A DNA stretch of 64,000 nt, taken from Mesonia oceanica. Lineage in GTDB: Bacteria; Bacteroidota; Bacteroidia; Flavobacteriales; Flavobacteriaceae. Where the stretch lies: contig NZ_CABVMM010000008.1 in NCBI RefSeq assembly GCF_902499555.1, positions 124,001-188,000 on the forward strand, given 5' to 3'. A model generated the notes under the pieces. The model was not told where the DNA came from and did not search any database. It worked only from the letters and a program-made list of their open reading frames with translations. Below are positions 44,684-54,081 of the stretch, in pieces; the stretch's first letter is position 1, and every line of letters starts with the position of its first letter. The translations under genes were made by a program, and so were the position numbers.

Positions 44684-44731
44684 AAGCCCTGAATACTTAA
44701 ACCATAGATATATGAGTTGTATTCAGGGCTT
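44684..44731 (-). terminator. Intrinsic terminator/attenuator after susE
   Basis: AAGCCCTGAATAC and GTATTCAGGGCTT form a 13-bp perfect stem; on the minus strand an eight-T run follows directly. It lies inside the leftward operon, before the amylase genes, and no promoter is visible behind it. Confidence 0.85.
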
Positions 44732-44783
44732 AACATGTATTTTTAGTTGAAAATAATTCTTAAAAAACTAATTCTAAAAAGAT

Positions 44784-45851
44784 TTACTCAATAGTATAAG
44801 TTCCATTCTCGAAATCTACGATAATGGTATAAGTTCCTGCTGTAACAGCAATGTTGTCACCACCATTTGCCAAGTTACCTTCACTACCTCCAAAATTGGT
44901 TCCCCAATCATTATTTAATCTAAATTTGATTTCGCCATCGGTTAAGGTAACGTTTTCAGCCATCCAAGTGTTATTTTCACCATTGTAATAAAGTTGAACA
45001 TCGGGACCATCCCATCCATTAGGAGTCGCGTCTCCGACGATACCCCAAGAATATTCTTCCATACTATAGGTTAGCTCATTTAAGTCTATATTAATTTTAT
45101 AGGTTCCCGCAGTAACGGCAATATTATCTCCTCCTGCTACGAGATTACCATCAGAACCACCATAATTATTACCCCAATCTTCATTTTCCCTGAATTTAAT
45201 TTCACCATCTGTTAGGGTAGTGTAAGCCACATATTTTTGATCATCTACACCTGATAAATCTGTTTTCCACATGGGTACATCAGGAGCATCCCAACCATAT
45301 ATAGTAGCATCACCAACAACCCCCCAAGTGGTACTTAAATCTACTTCTTCTACAGTATTTTCAATTAATTCAATATTTAAGCCTACTACATCAGAAAACT
45401 GTTCTACTACATTGGCTGCATCACTACCAACATAGGCTCTAACTCTAAAGTAAAGTGTACCAGTATTTGGAGCTTCAGTATCTGGGTCGTTATCTAAACC
45501 TGCTTCGTTAGCTAAGGTTATCATATTACCAATAGTTACAGCTTGATTAGTTACAGAGATACTACCAATACCAGGAACTTCACTAAAAGTGCCGTTTTCT
45601 GTTGTAGAACTTTCTAGTTGATAACTTATAGGGGTTTGTACATCAAAGTTGGCTTCATTCCAAACAAATCGTTCTGCAGGGTTATTGGCAACTAAAGGAC
45701 TTAAGCTATAGTTTTCTGCTAAAGAATTTGTAAAGGTAAAATCTGCTGTTTGCTCTGGGCTTGCGATAAACGTGAATTCATCATCTTCTTGACAAGCGAT
45801 AAAACTTAATGCGATAAAGCATAAAGCGAATATGTTTATTAACTTTTTCAT
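44784..45851 (-). CDS. susE: SusE/SusF-like starch-binding outer-membrane lipoprotein
   Basis: 355 residues with lipobox LSFIAC (Cys20). An N-terminal SusE-type immunoglobulin-like domain (about 25-165) is followed by two tandem carbohydrate-binding modules (176-266 and 269-355) that repeat WGxVGDATxxGWD, LTDGEIKFRxNxDWGxNxGG and GGDNIAVTAGTY. The Trp-rich repeats are the likely maltooligosaccharide contacts. It holds starch on the surface for the SusCD importer. Lies 11 nt after susD. Confidence 0.88.
   Translation of the reverse strand: MKKLINIFALCFIALSFIACQEDDEFTFIASPEQTADFTFTNSLAENYSLSPLVANNPAERFVWNEANFDVQTPISYQLESSTTENGTFSEVPGIGSISVTNQAVTIGNMITLANEAGLDNDPDTEAPNTGTLYFRVRAYVGSDAANVVEQFSDVVGLNIELIENTVEEVDLSTTWGVVGDATIYGWDAPDVPMWKTDLSGVDDQKYVAYTTLTDGEIKFRENEDWGNNYGGSDGNLVAGGDNIAVTAGTYKINIDLNELTYSMEEYSWGIVGDATPNGWDGPDVQLYYNGENNTWMAENVTLTDGEIKFRLNNDWGTNFGGSEGNLANGGDNIAVTAGTYTIIVDFENGTYTIE
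44787..45326 (-). repeat. Tandem duplication of the starch-binding module in susE
   Basis: Two copies of about 270 bp, still close in protein sequence (shared GGDNIAVTAGTY and LTDGEIKFR), indicating internal gene duplication. Confidence 0.75.
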
Positions 45852-45862
45852 GATTATATGTT

Positions 45863-47485
45863 TTAGTATCCTGGGTTTTGAGTTAAATTAGTATTGATTA
45901 AAATATTGTTACTTGGTAACGGAAATAAGTTCCTAAACTCAGAAACTGAAGTTCCTGCTTGCGCACCACCTTTAAACGGCCATAAATAACTTCCTGAGGT
46001 AAAGTCACCAAAACGGATTAAGTCTGTTCTTCGTTGACCTTCCCAGTATAATTCTCGGGCTCTTTCATTAATAATGAAATCTAAATCTAGATCGCTACTA
46101 GAAATGTTTCCGTTATTATTACCAAATGCTCTTGCTCTTAACTCGTTGATATAAGTTGTCGCTGTTTGAAGGTCACCACCGCTTCCCCCTCTTAAGACAG
46201 CTTCTGTATAGTTAAGATAAATTTCAGCTAAACGAATTAGCGGTAAATCGGTATCTACAAAATCTCCTCCTTCATCTACACCAGGATTCCCTTGTGAATC
46301 TACATTGGTGAATTTTGTAACGGCATAACCATCGGTAAAGGTGTTAGCAATAGTGTTTATTTCTAAACTTTGCCCATCGGTATAAAACATAGCTCTACCA
46401 TCTGCCCATTCAATAGGATCACCGTCTTCGGTATTTGTAACGGCATAATCAAACTTATTCACTAATGCTTTGGTGGTTCTTAAACCTTCCCAACCACCAT
46501 TAATTCCCGCAGCAGCAGCATCCATAGAGCCTCCTCTAGAAGCGTGAACTAAGAAAGTAGTACCTCCATAAGTTCTAGAACTGTTACCGTCGAAGTTGAT
46601 AGCGAAAATAAATTCGTTTTGTGCTCCATTAGTATTGTTATCGGCTTTGAAAAGTTCATCGTAAGCAGAACCATCACCATTAGCATCATTGTCATTAATA
46701 GAATATGTTGAATTAATAGCCAATTTAGAATAAGTGACTGAATCTGTATAACGATCTTCACCTACCCAAACTTCTGCATTCAAGTATAACTTAGATAATA
46801 AAGCCCAAGCCGCTACACGATCTACACGACCATATTCATTAGCTCCACTTTCTTTTAGGGAATCTTGAATTTCTAATAATTCACTTTCTATAAAAGCAAA
46901 GATTTCTTCTCTTGAACTTTGTTCTGGTAAAGAAGTAGAAACTACAGTAGTCAAGGGAACATCTGCATATAAATCTATTAGGTTATAGTAAGCGAATGCT
47001 CTAAGGAATCTAGCTTCTGCGATATAAGCATCTACTTCTGGACTATCTAAGTTAGCCGCATTTGTAATAAATGAATTACAAAACGAAACCTCTTGAGCTA
47101 AACGATTGTACATAGCGGTCGTAAAATCGTTACTTGCTCCCCAGCTCATTGCGTGAAGATCTGGTAAACCAGGATCTCCCCAACCTACAACGGCGTTGTC
47201 GGTTGTTAATTCATTTAAACTAAACAACATTCTGGAATATTGAGAAGTACCTTCATCAATTCCTGAGATATCCGGTTGTCCTGCAGGACCTTCTTGTCCT
47301 GTTAAAGCTAAACTAGCATAAAGCTTTGCTAATGCACTTTTAGCTTCTGTTGCGTTGGCAAAAACATTTTCTTCAGTAAAACTATCTGGGTCTATAGTTG
47401 GATCTACATCCAAATCGTCATGGCAAGATATTAATATCATTGCCGGTACAATGAAGAAAAGCTTGTTTATAAAATTTATTTTCAT
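45863..47485 (-). CDS. susD: SusD/RagB family starch-binding lipoprotein
   Basis: 540 residues with lipobox MILISC (Cys21). It shows the SusD TPR-like N-terminal region (EARFLRAFAYYNLIDLYADVPL, split motif RAFAYYNLIDLYADVP), the RVDRVAAWALLSKLYLNAEVW segment and the C-terminal LRARAFG...DLDFIINERARELYWEGQRRTDLIRFG signature (motif ERARELYWEGQRRTDLIRF). It forms the lid on SusC and captures maltooligosaccharides at the surface. 9 nt after susC. Confidence 0.95.
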   Translation of the reverse strand: MKINFINKLFFIVPAMILISCHDDLDVDPTIDPDSFTEENVFANATEAKSALAKLYASLALTGQEGPAGQPDISGIDEGTSQYSRMLFSLNELTTDNAVVGWGDPGLPDLHAMSWGASNDFTTAMYNRLAQEVSFCNSFITNAANLDSPEVDAYIAEARFLRAFAYYNLIDLYADVPLTTVVSTSLPEQSSREEIFAFIESELLEIQDSLKESGANEYGRVDRVAAWALLSKLYLNAEVWVGEDRYTDSVTYSKLAINSTYSINDNDANGDGSAYDELFKADNNTNGAQNEFIFAINFDGNSSRTYGGTTFLVHASRGGSMDAAAAGINGGWEGLRTTKALVNKFDYAVTNTEDGDPIEWADGRAMFYTDGQSLEINTIANTFTDGYAVTKFTNVDSQGNPGVDEGGDFVDTDLPLIRLAEIYLNYTEAVLRGGSGGDLQTATTYINELRARAFGNNNGNISSSDLDLDFIINERARELYWEGQRRTDLIRFGDFTSGSYLWPFKGGAQAGTSVSEFRNLFPLPSNNILINTNLTQNPGY

Positions 47486-47494
47486 AATTCTTTT

Positions 47495-50425
47495 TTAAAA
47501 GTTTAAATTAACTCCAATACTATATAATCGTGGTCTAGGGTAGAAGTTATTATCAATACCTCCACCTATTTCAGGATCTAGTCCATCATACTCGGTTACA
47601 GTTAATACATTTTGTGCAGAACCAAAAATCCTTAAATTACTGTCTTTATTAAATATATTACGAATGGTATATCCAAGTGTAATGTTATCTAATTTAAAGA
47701 AAGAAGCGTCTTGAATATAGTAATCACTTTGTAAATTACCATCGGTTAAGTTTTGAAATCTCGAATTATACGTGTCTGCATGTAGGTTGGTTAGAATACC
47801 ATTTTCGGTGGCTCTAATTCTATAAGATTTAGCAGAAGCCATATTGTTGTAATTATAGTTTCCTAAACTTACTCTGGATACTATAGCTAAATCCCAATTT
47901 TTATAGTTTAAGTTGGTATTTAATCCCATAGTGATATTTGCGTAAGGATCTTCCGCTAAATATTTATCGTCGTCATTAATGATGTTATCTCCATTTCTAT
48001 CTACATAAGCTCCTTCGACTGGCCTTCCATTTTCATCATAGATTTGCTTAAAAACCCAATATGTACTAGGCGAATGCCCTTCTTTATGCAATTGAATATT
48101 ATTACCTGTACCACCATTGATACCTCCAGTTTGTACAGCGTCGGGAAGATTGGTAATTTCATTGTCGTTAAGCGCTATATTATAACCAATCCGCCAAGTA
48201 AAATCTTCTGTTTGAATAGGAGTTGCATTAATTTCAAATTCGATACCTCTGTTTTCCATATCGCCAATATTCGCATTAATACCATTTGAGAAGTTTGTGA
48301 AAGGAGAAACGGTTACAAAAGAGATTAAGTCCTTTGTTTTATTCATATATGCATTTACAGACCCAGAAATTCTGCTGTCAAATAGAGCATAGTCCATACC
48401 AATATTAAAAGTTCGGCCAATTTCCCATCTCAAGTTTTTATTTATTGCTTCTGGTCGATAAGTTTGTATGAAATTAGGATTATTGTTGTTATTGTATCCA
48501 AATTGATAATTAGCATTGGTTCTACTGCGCGTATATCGAGTTAGAAATAAATAATTATCCAATCCATTTACATTACCAATTTCACCAAAACCTACTCTCA
48601 ACTTTAATTGGTTGATGGTTTTAGATTTGAAGAAATCTTCGTTATTAATATTCCACGCTAGAGCAGCAGAAGGGAAATAACCCCATCGGTCATTTGGATT
48701 TAATCTTGATGAAGCATCTGCTCTTAAAGAAGCCGTGACTAAGTAACGATCATCAAAATTATAATTGATTCTACCAAAGTAAGATAGCAATACGTGCTCA
48801 TATTTATCGATAAATTCATATTCGTTTCCTTCTTGTTCAGCTTCACTATCGTAACTATAATTATCATTATAGAAACTTTGGTAGGAATGGCCTATTACAG
48901 CAGTAATAGAATGATCTTTAATATCTTTATCATAAGTTAAATACGCATCAAATAATTTGTTGGTTGATTCGTTTTGATAATTAGAATATGAACCATCCCA
49001 ATCTAATTGTGTGGAAGGTAACGCTTGTGATACTACAGTTCTTCCATGACTATTGGTTTTATCTAATCCTAAATTAACTGTAGCTGTTAAATCAGGAAAG
49101 AAATGTAAATTATAATCTATTTTGGCGTTTCCAATAAACCTTCTTACTTCAGCCGTGTCGTCTTTTTCATTAATCAAAGCAACAGGGTTGGTTGGCGCAA
49201 GGTTGTATTGTGCATTTCCAGTTGAATTTAACCAAGTGAAGTAATTAGAATAAGTAGAAGTAGGGTCGTAAACAGATTGTGTTGGGTCAAAATCTACAGA
49301 AGCACCGATAGCATCTCGATTACCAAAGGTGTTTTCATTATACATGCCACGTCCATTTAATTCAAATTTTAAATGTCCATCAAAGAAACTTGGTCGTAAA
49401 TTTATCGAAGCCGTAGTTCTTGTGAAATTATCATTTTTTAAAATACCATCTTGGTCTGAATATCCTAAAGATGCTCTTAAAGGCATAAATCCTCCTACAT
49501 TCCCGGTAGTACTAAAATTATGTTCAGATCCAAAAGCATCTCTATAAATAAGATCTTGCCAATTGGTGTTGGCTGTTCCTAACCTTTCGATTGCAGCTTC
49601 ATTACCAATTTCATTTACTAAACTTCTAAACTGATTCCCATCTAATACATCCACATAATCAGTAGGTGTATAAAGTGTAGTGGTTGAAGAATAATTAAAT
49701 TTAAACTCTAAACCTTTTCCTTTTTTGGTAGTAATTAGAATAACCCCATTAGCAGCTCTAGAACCATAAATAGCTGTAGCCGAAGCATCTTTTAAAACGG
49801 TGATGCTTTCAATATCGTTTGGGTTAATAAAATCTAATGGATTTCTAGAACCTCCTACGGCATCATTAGAAATAGGAAAACCATCAATCACGTAAAGTGG
49901 ATCATTATTTAGTTGTATTGAACCTCTACCACGAATGGTAATACTACTTCCGTCACCCGGGGCACCACCCGTAGTTACATTAACCCCAGCAATTTTACCG
50001 GTGATTAATTGGCTAGCGGTGTTTTGTTGCCCTTTATTAAAATCTTCCGTAGAAATTTGATTAACAGCTCCTGTTAAATCTCTTTTAGAAGTAGTACCAT
50101 AACCAACCACTACCACTTCATCTAAGGTAGAAGAATCTTCTTGTAACGTAACGTTAAGGGTACTTTGATTAACGAAAACGATTTCTTTTGTTTTAAAGCC
50201 AATATAGGAATAAACAAGGGTATCATTTTTCTGAACGTTGTCAACGGTATAATTACCATCAAAATCTGTTACAGAACCTTTAGAAGACCCCTTTATTATT
50301 ACGTTTACTCCAGGAATTGGCATTCCTGTCGATTCAGTTACTGTTCCGCTCACCGAATCCTGGGCAAATAAAGTTGCCGGAACGCCTAAGAGCAAAAACA
50401 ATAAACCTTTGTAAAATGTTCTCAT
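47495..50425 (-). CDS. susC: SusC/RagA family TonB-dependent outer-membrane transporter
   Basis: 976 residues: signal peptide (1-21), carboxypeptidase-regulatory-like domain (about 24-95), TonB-box-like DEVVVVGYGT (102-111), plug with ITIRGRGSIQLNNDPLYVIDGFPI (motif IRGRGSIQLNNDPLYVIDG), and a beta barrel ending in the terminal aromatic strand (YSIGVNLNF). It imports maltodextrins with SusD using proton-motive force through TonB. First gene of the leftward starch operon. No consensus -7 motif is seen upstream; TAACATTG (50487-50480) is a poor candidate, so activation by a regulator is plausible. Confidence 0.96.
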   Translation of the reverse strand: MRTFYKGLLFLLLGVPATLFAQDSVSGTVTESTGMPIPGVNVIIKGSSKGSVTDFDGNYTVDNVQKNDTLVYSYIGFKTKEIVFVNQSTLNVTLQEDSSTLDEVVVVGYGTTSKRDLTGAVNQISTEDFNKGQQNTASQLITGKIAGVNVTTGGAPGDGSSITIRGRGSIQLNNDPLYVIDGFPISNDAVGGSRNPLDFINPNDIESITVLKDASATAIYGSRAANGVILITTKKGKGLEFKFNYSSTTTLYTPTDYVDVLDGNQFRSLVNEIGNEAAIERLGTANTNWQDLIYRDAFGSEHNFSTTGNVGGFMPLRASLGYSDQDGILKNDNFTRTTASINLRPSFFDGHLKFELNGRGMYNENTFGNRDAIGASVDFDPTQSVYDPTSTYSNYFTWLNSTGNAQYNLAPTNPVALINEKDDTAEVRRFIGNAKIDYNLHFFPDLTATVNLGLDKTNSHGRTVVSQALPSTQLDWDGSYSNYQNESTNKLFDAYLTYDKDIKDHSITAVIGHSYQSFYNDNYSYDSEAEQEGNEYEFIDKYEHVLLSYFGRINYNFDDRYLVTASLRADASSRLNPNDRWGYFPSAALAWNINNEDFFKSKTINQLKLRVGFGEIGNVNGLDNYLFLTRYTRSRTNANYQFGYNNNNNPNFIQTYRPEAINKNLRWEIGRTFNIGMDYALFDSRISGSVNAYMNKTKDLISFVTVSPFTNFSNGINANIGDMENRGIEFEINATPIQTEDFTWRIGYNIALNDNEITNLPDAVQTGGINGGTGNNIQLHKEGHSPSTYWVFKQIYDENGRPVEGAYVDRNGDNIINDDDKYLAEDPYANITMGLNTNLNYKNWDLAIVSRVSLGNYNYNNMASAKSYRIRATENGILTNLHADTYNSRFQNLTDGNLQSDYYIQDASFFKLDNITLGYTIRNIFNKDSNLRIFGSAQNVLTVTEYDGLDPEIGGGIDNNFYPRPRLYSIGVNLNF

Positions 50426-50461
50426 AGATTATAGAATAATAGTTTTAAATTTGTGTTTGTA

Positions 50462-50481
50462 ACTTATATTTTCACTTTCCA
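50462..50481. promoter_or_regulatory. Shared 20-bp site, copy upstream of susC
   Basis: ACTTATATTTTCACTTTCCA on the plus strand, identical over 20 bp to a copy upstream of the MFS transporter gene. It lies 37 nt before the susC ATG in opposite orientation to the gene. Probably a shared regulator site. Confidence 0.5.
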
Positions 50482-50547
50482 ATGTTAAAACTATGTAAAT
50501 AAAATGGTAGAATAAGGTTACTGAAATCACGAAACCTTAACTCTAAC

Positions 50548-50564
50548 GTTTTCGTGTTGAAAAC
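50548..50564. promoter_or_regulatory. Palindrome in the susC-lacI intergenic region
   Basis: GTTTTC-gtgtt-GAAAAC, a 6-bp inverted repeat in the 231-nt divergent region. Candidate site for the adjacent LacI-family regulator. Confidence 0.35.
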
Positions 50565-50626
50565 TTCTTGAATTTTAACATATTAATATTTATTAAGGGT
50601 ATATTTATAGAAATATCAATAAATAT

Positions 50627-50634
50627 TAATTTTG
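50627..50634 (+). promoter_or_regulatory. -7 element of the LacI-family regulator gene
   Basis: TAATTTTG matches TAnnTTTG, 22 nt before the ATG. Confidence 0.5.
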
Positions 50635-50649
50635 TTATCGATATGATAA
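50635..50649. promoter_or_regulatory. Inverted repeat at the predicted start of the regulator mRNA
   Basis: TTATC-gatat-GATAA directly follows the -7 box, where autoregulatory repression would act. The larger inverted repeat before the MFS gene also carries TTATC/GATAA ends. Confidence 0.4.
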
Positions 50650-50656
50650 AAAAACT

Positions 50657-51676
50657 ATGCCTAGAAAAATCACTTTAAAGCAAATTGCAAAAGAATTAGA
50701 TGTCTCAGTATCAACTGTTTCTAAATCTTTAAAAGATAGTCCTGAAATAAGTTTAGATACCAAAGAAAAAGTTAAAGCTTTTGCTAAATTGTATAATTAC
50801 AAACCCAACAATATTGCATTAAGTCTTAAAAACAGAAAAACTAAAACCATAGGGATTATTATTCCTGAAATAGTACATCATTTTTTTACGACTGTTATTC
50901 AAGGGATTGAGCACGTAGCAAATGAAAAAGGCTATAACGTAATTATTTGTTTGTCTAATAATTCTTTCGACAAGGAAGTATTGAACTTAGAGTTTTTGGC
51001 GAATGGTAGTACCGATGGTTTTATTATGTCCATTGCTAAAGAAACTCAACAAAAAGAAGATTATCACCATATTAAAGAAGTGATTAATCAAGGGATGCCG
51101 GTGGTAATGTTCGATCGTGTGATTGATGAAGTAATTTGTGACAAAGTAGTGATTAGTGATAAACACGGTGCTTTTGAAGCAGTTCAATACCTTATAGATC
51201 ATCATTGTAAAAAAATAGCCATCATATCTACTGTAGATTATGTAAGTGTGGGGAAATTGAGAACAGAAGGTTATAAAGACGCTTTAATAACCAATGATAT
51301 GGAAATTGATCAAGATTTAATATTGAAAATTGAAGATGTAGATCATTCTGAAGAAAAAATTGAAGAGTTTTTAAAAAATAAAAATGTAGATGGCATTTTT
51401 GCGGTAAATGAACAATTTGCAGTAAACGCTATTAAAGTTCTAAAAAAGCTTCATAAAAAAGTGCCGGAAGATGTTTCGGTAATTGGTTTTACTGATGGAG
51501 TAGTTTCCAAAAGCTTTATTCCCAGTCTCTCTACCGTCAATCAACACGGAGAGGAAATGGGGGCCAAAGCCGCAAATTTATTAATTGATCGTTTGGAAAA
51601 TGAAGCCGAAGAACAAAGCTTTCAAACTACTGTTTTAGATACCAGTTTAATTATTAGGGATTCGGTGAAGAAGTAG
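50657..51676 (+). CDS. LacI family transcriptional regulator of the starch/maltose locus
   Basis: 339 residues: N-terminal LacI helix-turn-helix (TLKQIAKELDVSVSTVSKSL, residues 5-24) and a periplasmic-binding-protein-like sensor domain (KTIGIIIPEIVHHFFTTVIQGIEHVA to the C-terminus). It lies between the divergent susC and transporter units, so it most likely controls both in response to maltose or a derivative. This replaces the SusR-type sensor of Bacteroides thetaiotaomicron. Effector and sign of regulation are not visible. Confidence 0.92.
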   Translation: MPRKITLKQIAKELDVSVSTVSKSLKDSPEISLDTKEKVKAFAKLYNYKPNNIALSLKNRKTKTIGIIIPEIVHHFFTTVIQGIEHVANEKGYNVIICLSNNSFDKEVLNLEFLANGSTDGFIMSIAKETQQKEDYHHIKEVINQGMPVVMFDRVIDEVICDKVVISDKHGAFEAVQYLIDHHCKKIAIISTVDYVSVGKLRTEGYKDALITNDMEIDQDLILKIEDVDHSEEKIEEFLKNKNVDGIFAVNEQFAVNAIKVLKKLHKKVPEDVSVIGFTDGVVSKSFIPSLSTVNQHGEEMGAKAANLLIDRLENEAEEQSFQTTVLDTSLIIRDSVKK

Positions 51677-51807
51677 GAGTATTCTTGAGTTGAAGAATTT
51701 CTGAATCGTTTGGTTTTAAAATAAAAATAGTATCTAAAATCCAATCGTTAACATCTAGTACCTATAATCAAATAAAAGATTTAACATTAAAATTTCAATA
51801 TAATCTA

Positions 51808-51815
51808 TATATTTG
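51808..51815 (+). promoter_or_regulatory. -7 element of the MFS transporter operon
   Basis: TATATTTG matches TAnnTTTG and predicts a start near 51820, giving a leader of about 85 nt that contains a large inverted repeat. Confidence 0.55.
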
Positions 51816-51823
51816 TAACTGAA

Positions 51824-51867
51824 TTATCATTACTTATATTTTCACTTTCCACTTAAAGTAATGATAA
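51824..51867. promoter_or_regulatory. 12-bp inverted repeat in the MFS transporter leader
   Basis: TTATCATTACTT and AAGTAATGATAA are perfectly complementary with a 20-nt centre that contains most of the shared 20-bp site. It could be an operator or a 5' mRNA hairpin. Confidence 0.6.
51832..51851. promoter_or_regulatory. Shared 20-bp site, copy upstream of the MFS transporter
   Basis: Identical to the copy near susC, here just downstream of the predicted transcription start and within the inverted repeat. AATCAATTGATT (51891-51902), a separate perfect palindrome, lies 5 nt before the ATG. Confidence 0.5.
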
Positions 51868-51907
51868 GTCAAAGTGCTTATCGTGTTATTAATCAATTGA
51901 TTACGAT

Positions 51908-53431
51908 ATGCAAAAGCGCAAGCTAAGTTTCTGGGAAATTTGGAACATGAGTTTCGGGTTCTTAGGAATACAATTTGGATTCGCACTTCAAAATGCCAAT
52001 ACCTCCAGAATTTTTGAAACCCTTGGAGCAAGTGTAGAAGATATTCCTATTTTATGGATTGCTGCGCCGGTTACCGGTCTAGTGGTACAACCTATTATTG
52101 GTTATTTTTCTGATAAAACTTGGACGAAGTTAGGAAGAAGAAAACCTTACTTTTTAATAGGTGCTATTCTTTCTTCAATTTGTCTGTTTTTAATGCCTAA
52201 CTCTCCAACACTTTGGATTGCTGCGGGAACCTTATGGATTATGGATGCTTCCATTAATATTTCCATGGAACCTTTTCGGGCATTTGTAGGAGATAACTTA
52301 GATGAACATCAGCGAACACAAGGTTTTGCCATGCAAAGCTTTTTTATTGGATTAGGTGCTGTTTTGGGATCTTTACTTCCATATCTTTTTACCAATGTTT
52401 TCGGAATTTCAAATACGGCCCCAGAAGGTCTTATACCTGATTCGGTAAAATGGTCTTTCTATGTGGGTGGAATTGTATTTATTTCTGCCGTATTATGGAC
52501 AGTTTTTCATTCAAAAGAATATTCTCCAGAAGAATTAGCTGCTATTGAAGCTAAAGACAAAGAGAAAGAACCAGCACGAGTAGAAGTAGTCGATAAATCT
52601 AAAAATATTGCTAAGCAAATTCGAGTTGGATTTTTTATGCTTTTGCTTGGGGCTATCGTTACCTACCTTGTTTTTATTAATGGCCTTACCAAAGAACTAT
52701 ATATTCTATTTGTAGGTTTAATTATCGCCGGTTTATTATTTATTTCAGTAGCCTTATTAAGGAAAAGAAATGTAAGAAACGGATATACTATTATTATAAC
52801 CGATATGCTGAATATGCCCTTAGCGATGAAGCAATTGGCTTGGGTACAATTCTTTTCTTGGTTTGCGCTATTCAGTATGTGGATTTACACCACGCAAGCG
52901 GTTACCGGTCATGTATTTCATACCTTCGACCCTAAATCTAAAGCTTATAACGATGCGGCAGATTGGGTTCCGGTAATGTTTGCGGTCTATAATGGAGTTG
53001 CAGCAGCCGTATCTTTTTTACTTCCCGTTTTAGCCAAAAGAACAAGCAATAAAGTCACCCATATGTTGGCGCTGTTTTTTGGTGGTTTAGGCCTTATTTC
53101 GGTTTATTTCTTAAGTGATAAAACCGGATTGCTACTCGCTATGATTGGTGTTGGGATTGCTTGGGCAAGTATTTTATCTATTCCTTATGCAATGCTTTCT
53201 AACAGTTTGCCGGCTTCAAAAATGGGATATTATATGGGCGTCTTCAACTTTTTTGTCGTGCTTCCCCAGATTGTAGCTGCTACTATTTTAGGCTTTATCG
53301 TAAAAGAATTTTTTAATAATGAACCTGTTTATGCATTAATCATTGGCGGTTTTGCCATGATTTTATCGGGTTTACTCACGTTAAGAGTAAAAACAAAACA
53401 CAAAATTGTTATTGATGAAAACCAAAACTAA
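51908..53431 (+). CDS. MFS sugar transporter (SLC45/GPH-like), probable maltose importer
   Basis: 507 residues with about twelve membrane segments and a basic central loop (about 210-235). The N-terminus contains SFWEIWNMSFGFLGIQFGFALQNANTSRIFETLG (motif GFLGIQFGFALQNAN), and GYFSDKTWTKLGRRKPYFLIGA carries the MFS loop-2 signature D..GRRKPY. It resembles the SLC45/sucrose-proton symporter-like group found in maltose loci of Flavobacteria. It would bring maltose or short maltodextrins across the inner membrane. Overlaps pgmB by 17 nt. Confidence 0.9.
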   Translation: MQKRKLSFWEIWNMSFGFLGIQFGFALQNANTSRIFETLGASVEDIPILWIAAPVTGLVVQPIIGYFSDKTWTKLGRRKPYFLIGAILSSICLFLMPNSPTLWIAAGTLWIMDASINISMEPFRAFVGDNLDEHQRTQGFAMQSFFIGLGAVLGSLLPYLFTNVFGISNTAPEGLIPDSVKWSFYVGGIVFISAVLWTVFHSKEYSPEELAAIEAKDKEKEPARVEVVDKSKNIAKQIRVGFFMLLLGAIVTYLVFINGLTKELYILFVGLIIAGLLFISVALLRKRNVRNGYTIIITDMLNMPLAMKQLAWVQFFSWFALFSMWIYTTQAVTGHVFHTFDPKSKAYNDAADWVPVMFAVYNGVAAAVSFLLPVLAKRTSNKVTHMLALFFGGLGLISVYFLSDKTGLLLAMIGVGIAWASILSIPYAMLSNSLPASKMGYYMGVFNFFVVLPQIVAATILGFIVKEFFNNEPVYALIIGGFAMILSGLLTLRVKTKHKIVIDENQN

Positions 53432-54077
53432 AGCATTTATTTTCGATTTAGATGGCGTGATTGTAGACACAGCTAAATTTCATTTTCAAGCGTGGAAACG
53501 ATTAGCTAATGGTCTTGGCATCGATTTCGATCACGAACAAAATGAGCAATTAAAAGGCGTGAGCCGAGTAAACTCACTTAAAAAAATATTGGACTGGGGC
53601 AATACTTCCGTTTCAGAAGAAGAATTTATTCAGTTAATGGATAAAAAAAATGAAGATTACCTAACGTATGTCGACGCGATGGATGAATCTGAAATCCTTC
53701 CGCAGGTAAAAGAAAAATTACAATTATTAAAAGATAATAACATTCCTATCGCCTTGGGTTCTGCCAGTAAAAACGCACGTAGGATTTTAGATAAAATAAA
53801 TTTAACTCCGTTTTTCGATGAGATTGTAGATGGTACCAACGTGACCAAAGCAAAACCAGACCCTGAAGTATTCTTGGTCGGTGCCGAAAAATTAGGAGCT
53901 CAACCAGAGTATTGTGTAGTGTTTGAAGATTCTATAGCAGGAATTCAAGCAGCTAATAATGCACAAATGACGAGTATTGGTATTGGTCAAAAAAATGTGT
54001 TGAATCAAGCAGACCATACCTTTCAGGATTTCACAGAAATAAGTGACGAATTTTTAATCAAGTTAGCAAGAATTTAA
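53415..54077 (+). CDS. pgmB: Beta-phosphoglucomutase
   Basis: A HAD-family enzyme converting beta-D-glucose-1-phosphate to glucose-6-phosphate. From the ATG giving MKTKTKAFIFDLDGVIVD it has 220 residues; longer frames need TTG. Nucleophile Asp11 and acid/base Asp13 lie in FDLDGVIVDT, with LGSASKNARRIL as motif II and KPDPEVFL and VFEDSIAGIQAANNAQM as motifs III/IV. It processes the product of the adjacent maltose phosphorylase (gene 4 nt downstream), a classic functional pair. Confidence 0.94.
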   Translation: MKTKTKAFIFDLDGVIVDTAKFHFQAWKRLANGLGIDFDHEQNEQLKGVSRVNSLKKILDWGNTSVSEEEFIQLMDKKNEDYLTYVDAMDESEILPQVKEKLQLLKDNNIPIALGSASKNARRILDKINLTPFFDEIVDGTNVTKAKPDPEVFLVGAEKLGAQPEYCVVFEDSIAGIQAANNAQMTSIGIGQKNVLNQADHTFQDFTEISDEFLIKLARI

Positions 54078-54081
54078 AAAA

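Noticed and set aside
50657..51676. Regulator considered as a SusR homologue
   Set aside because: It has a LacI helix-turn-helix and sugar-binding domain and no membrane-spanning sensor, so it is not SusR.
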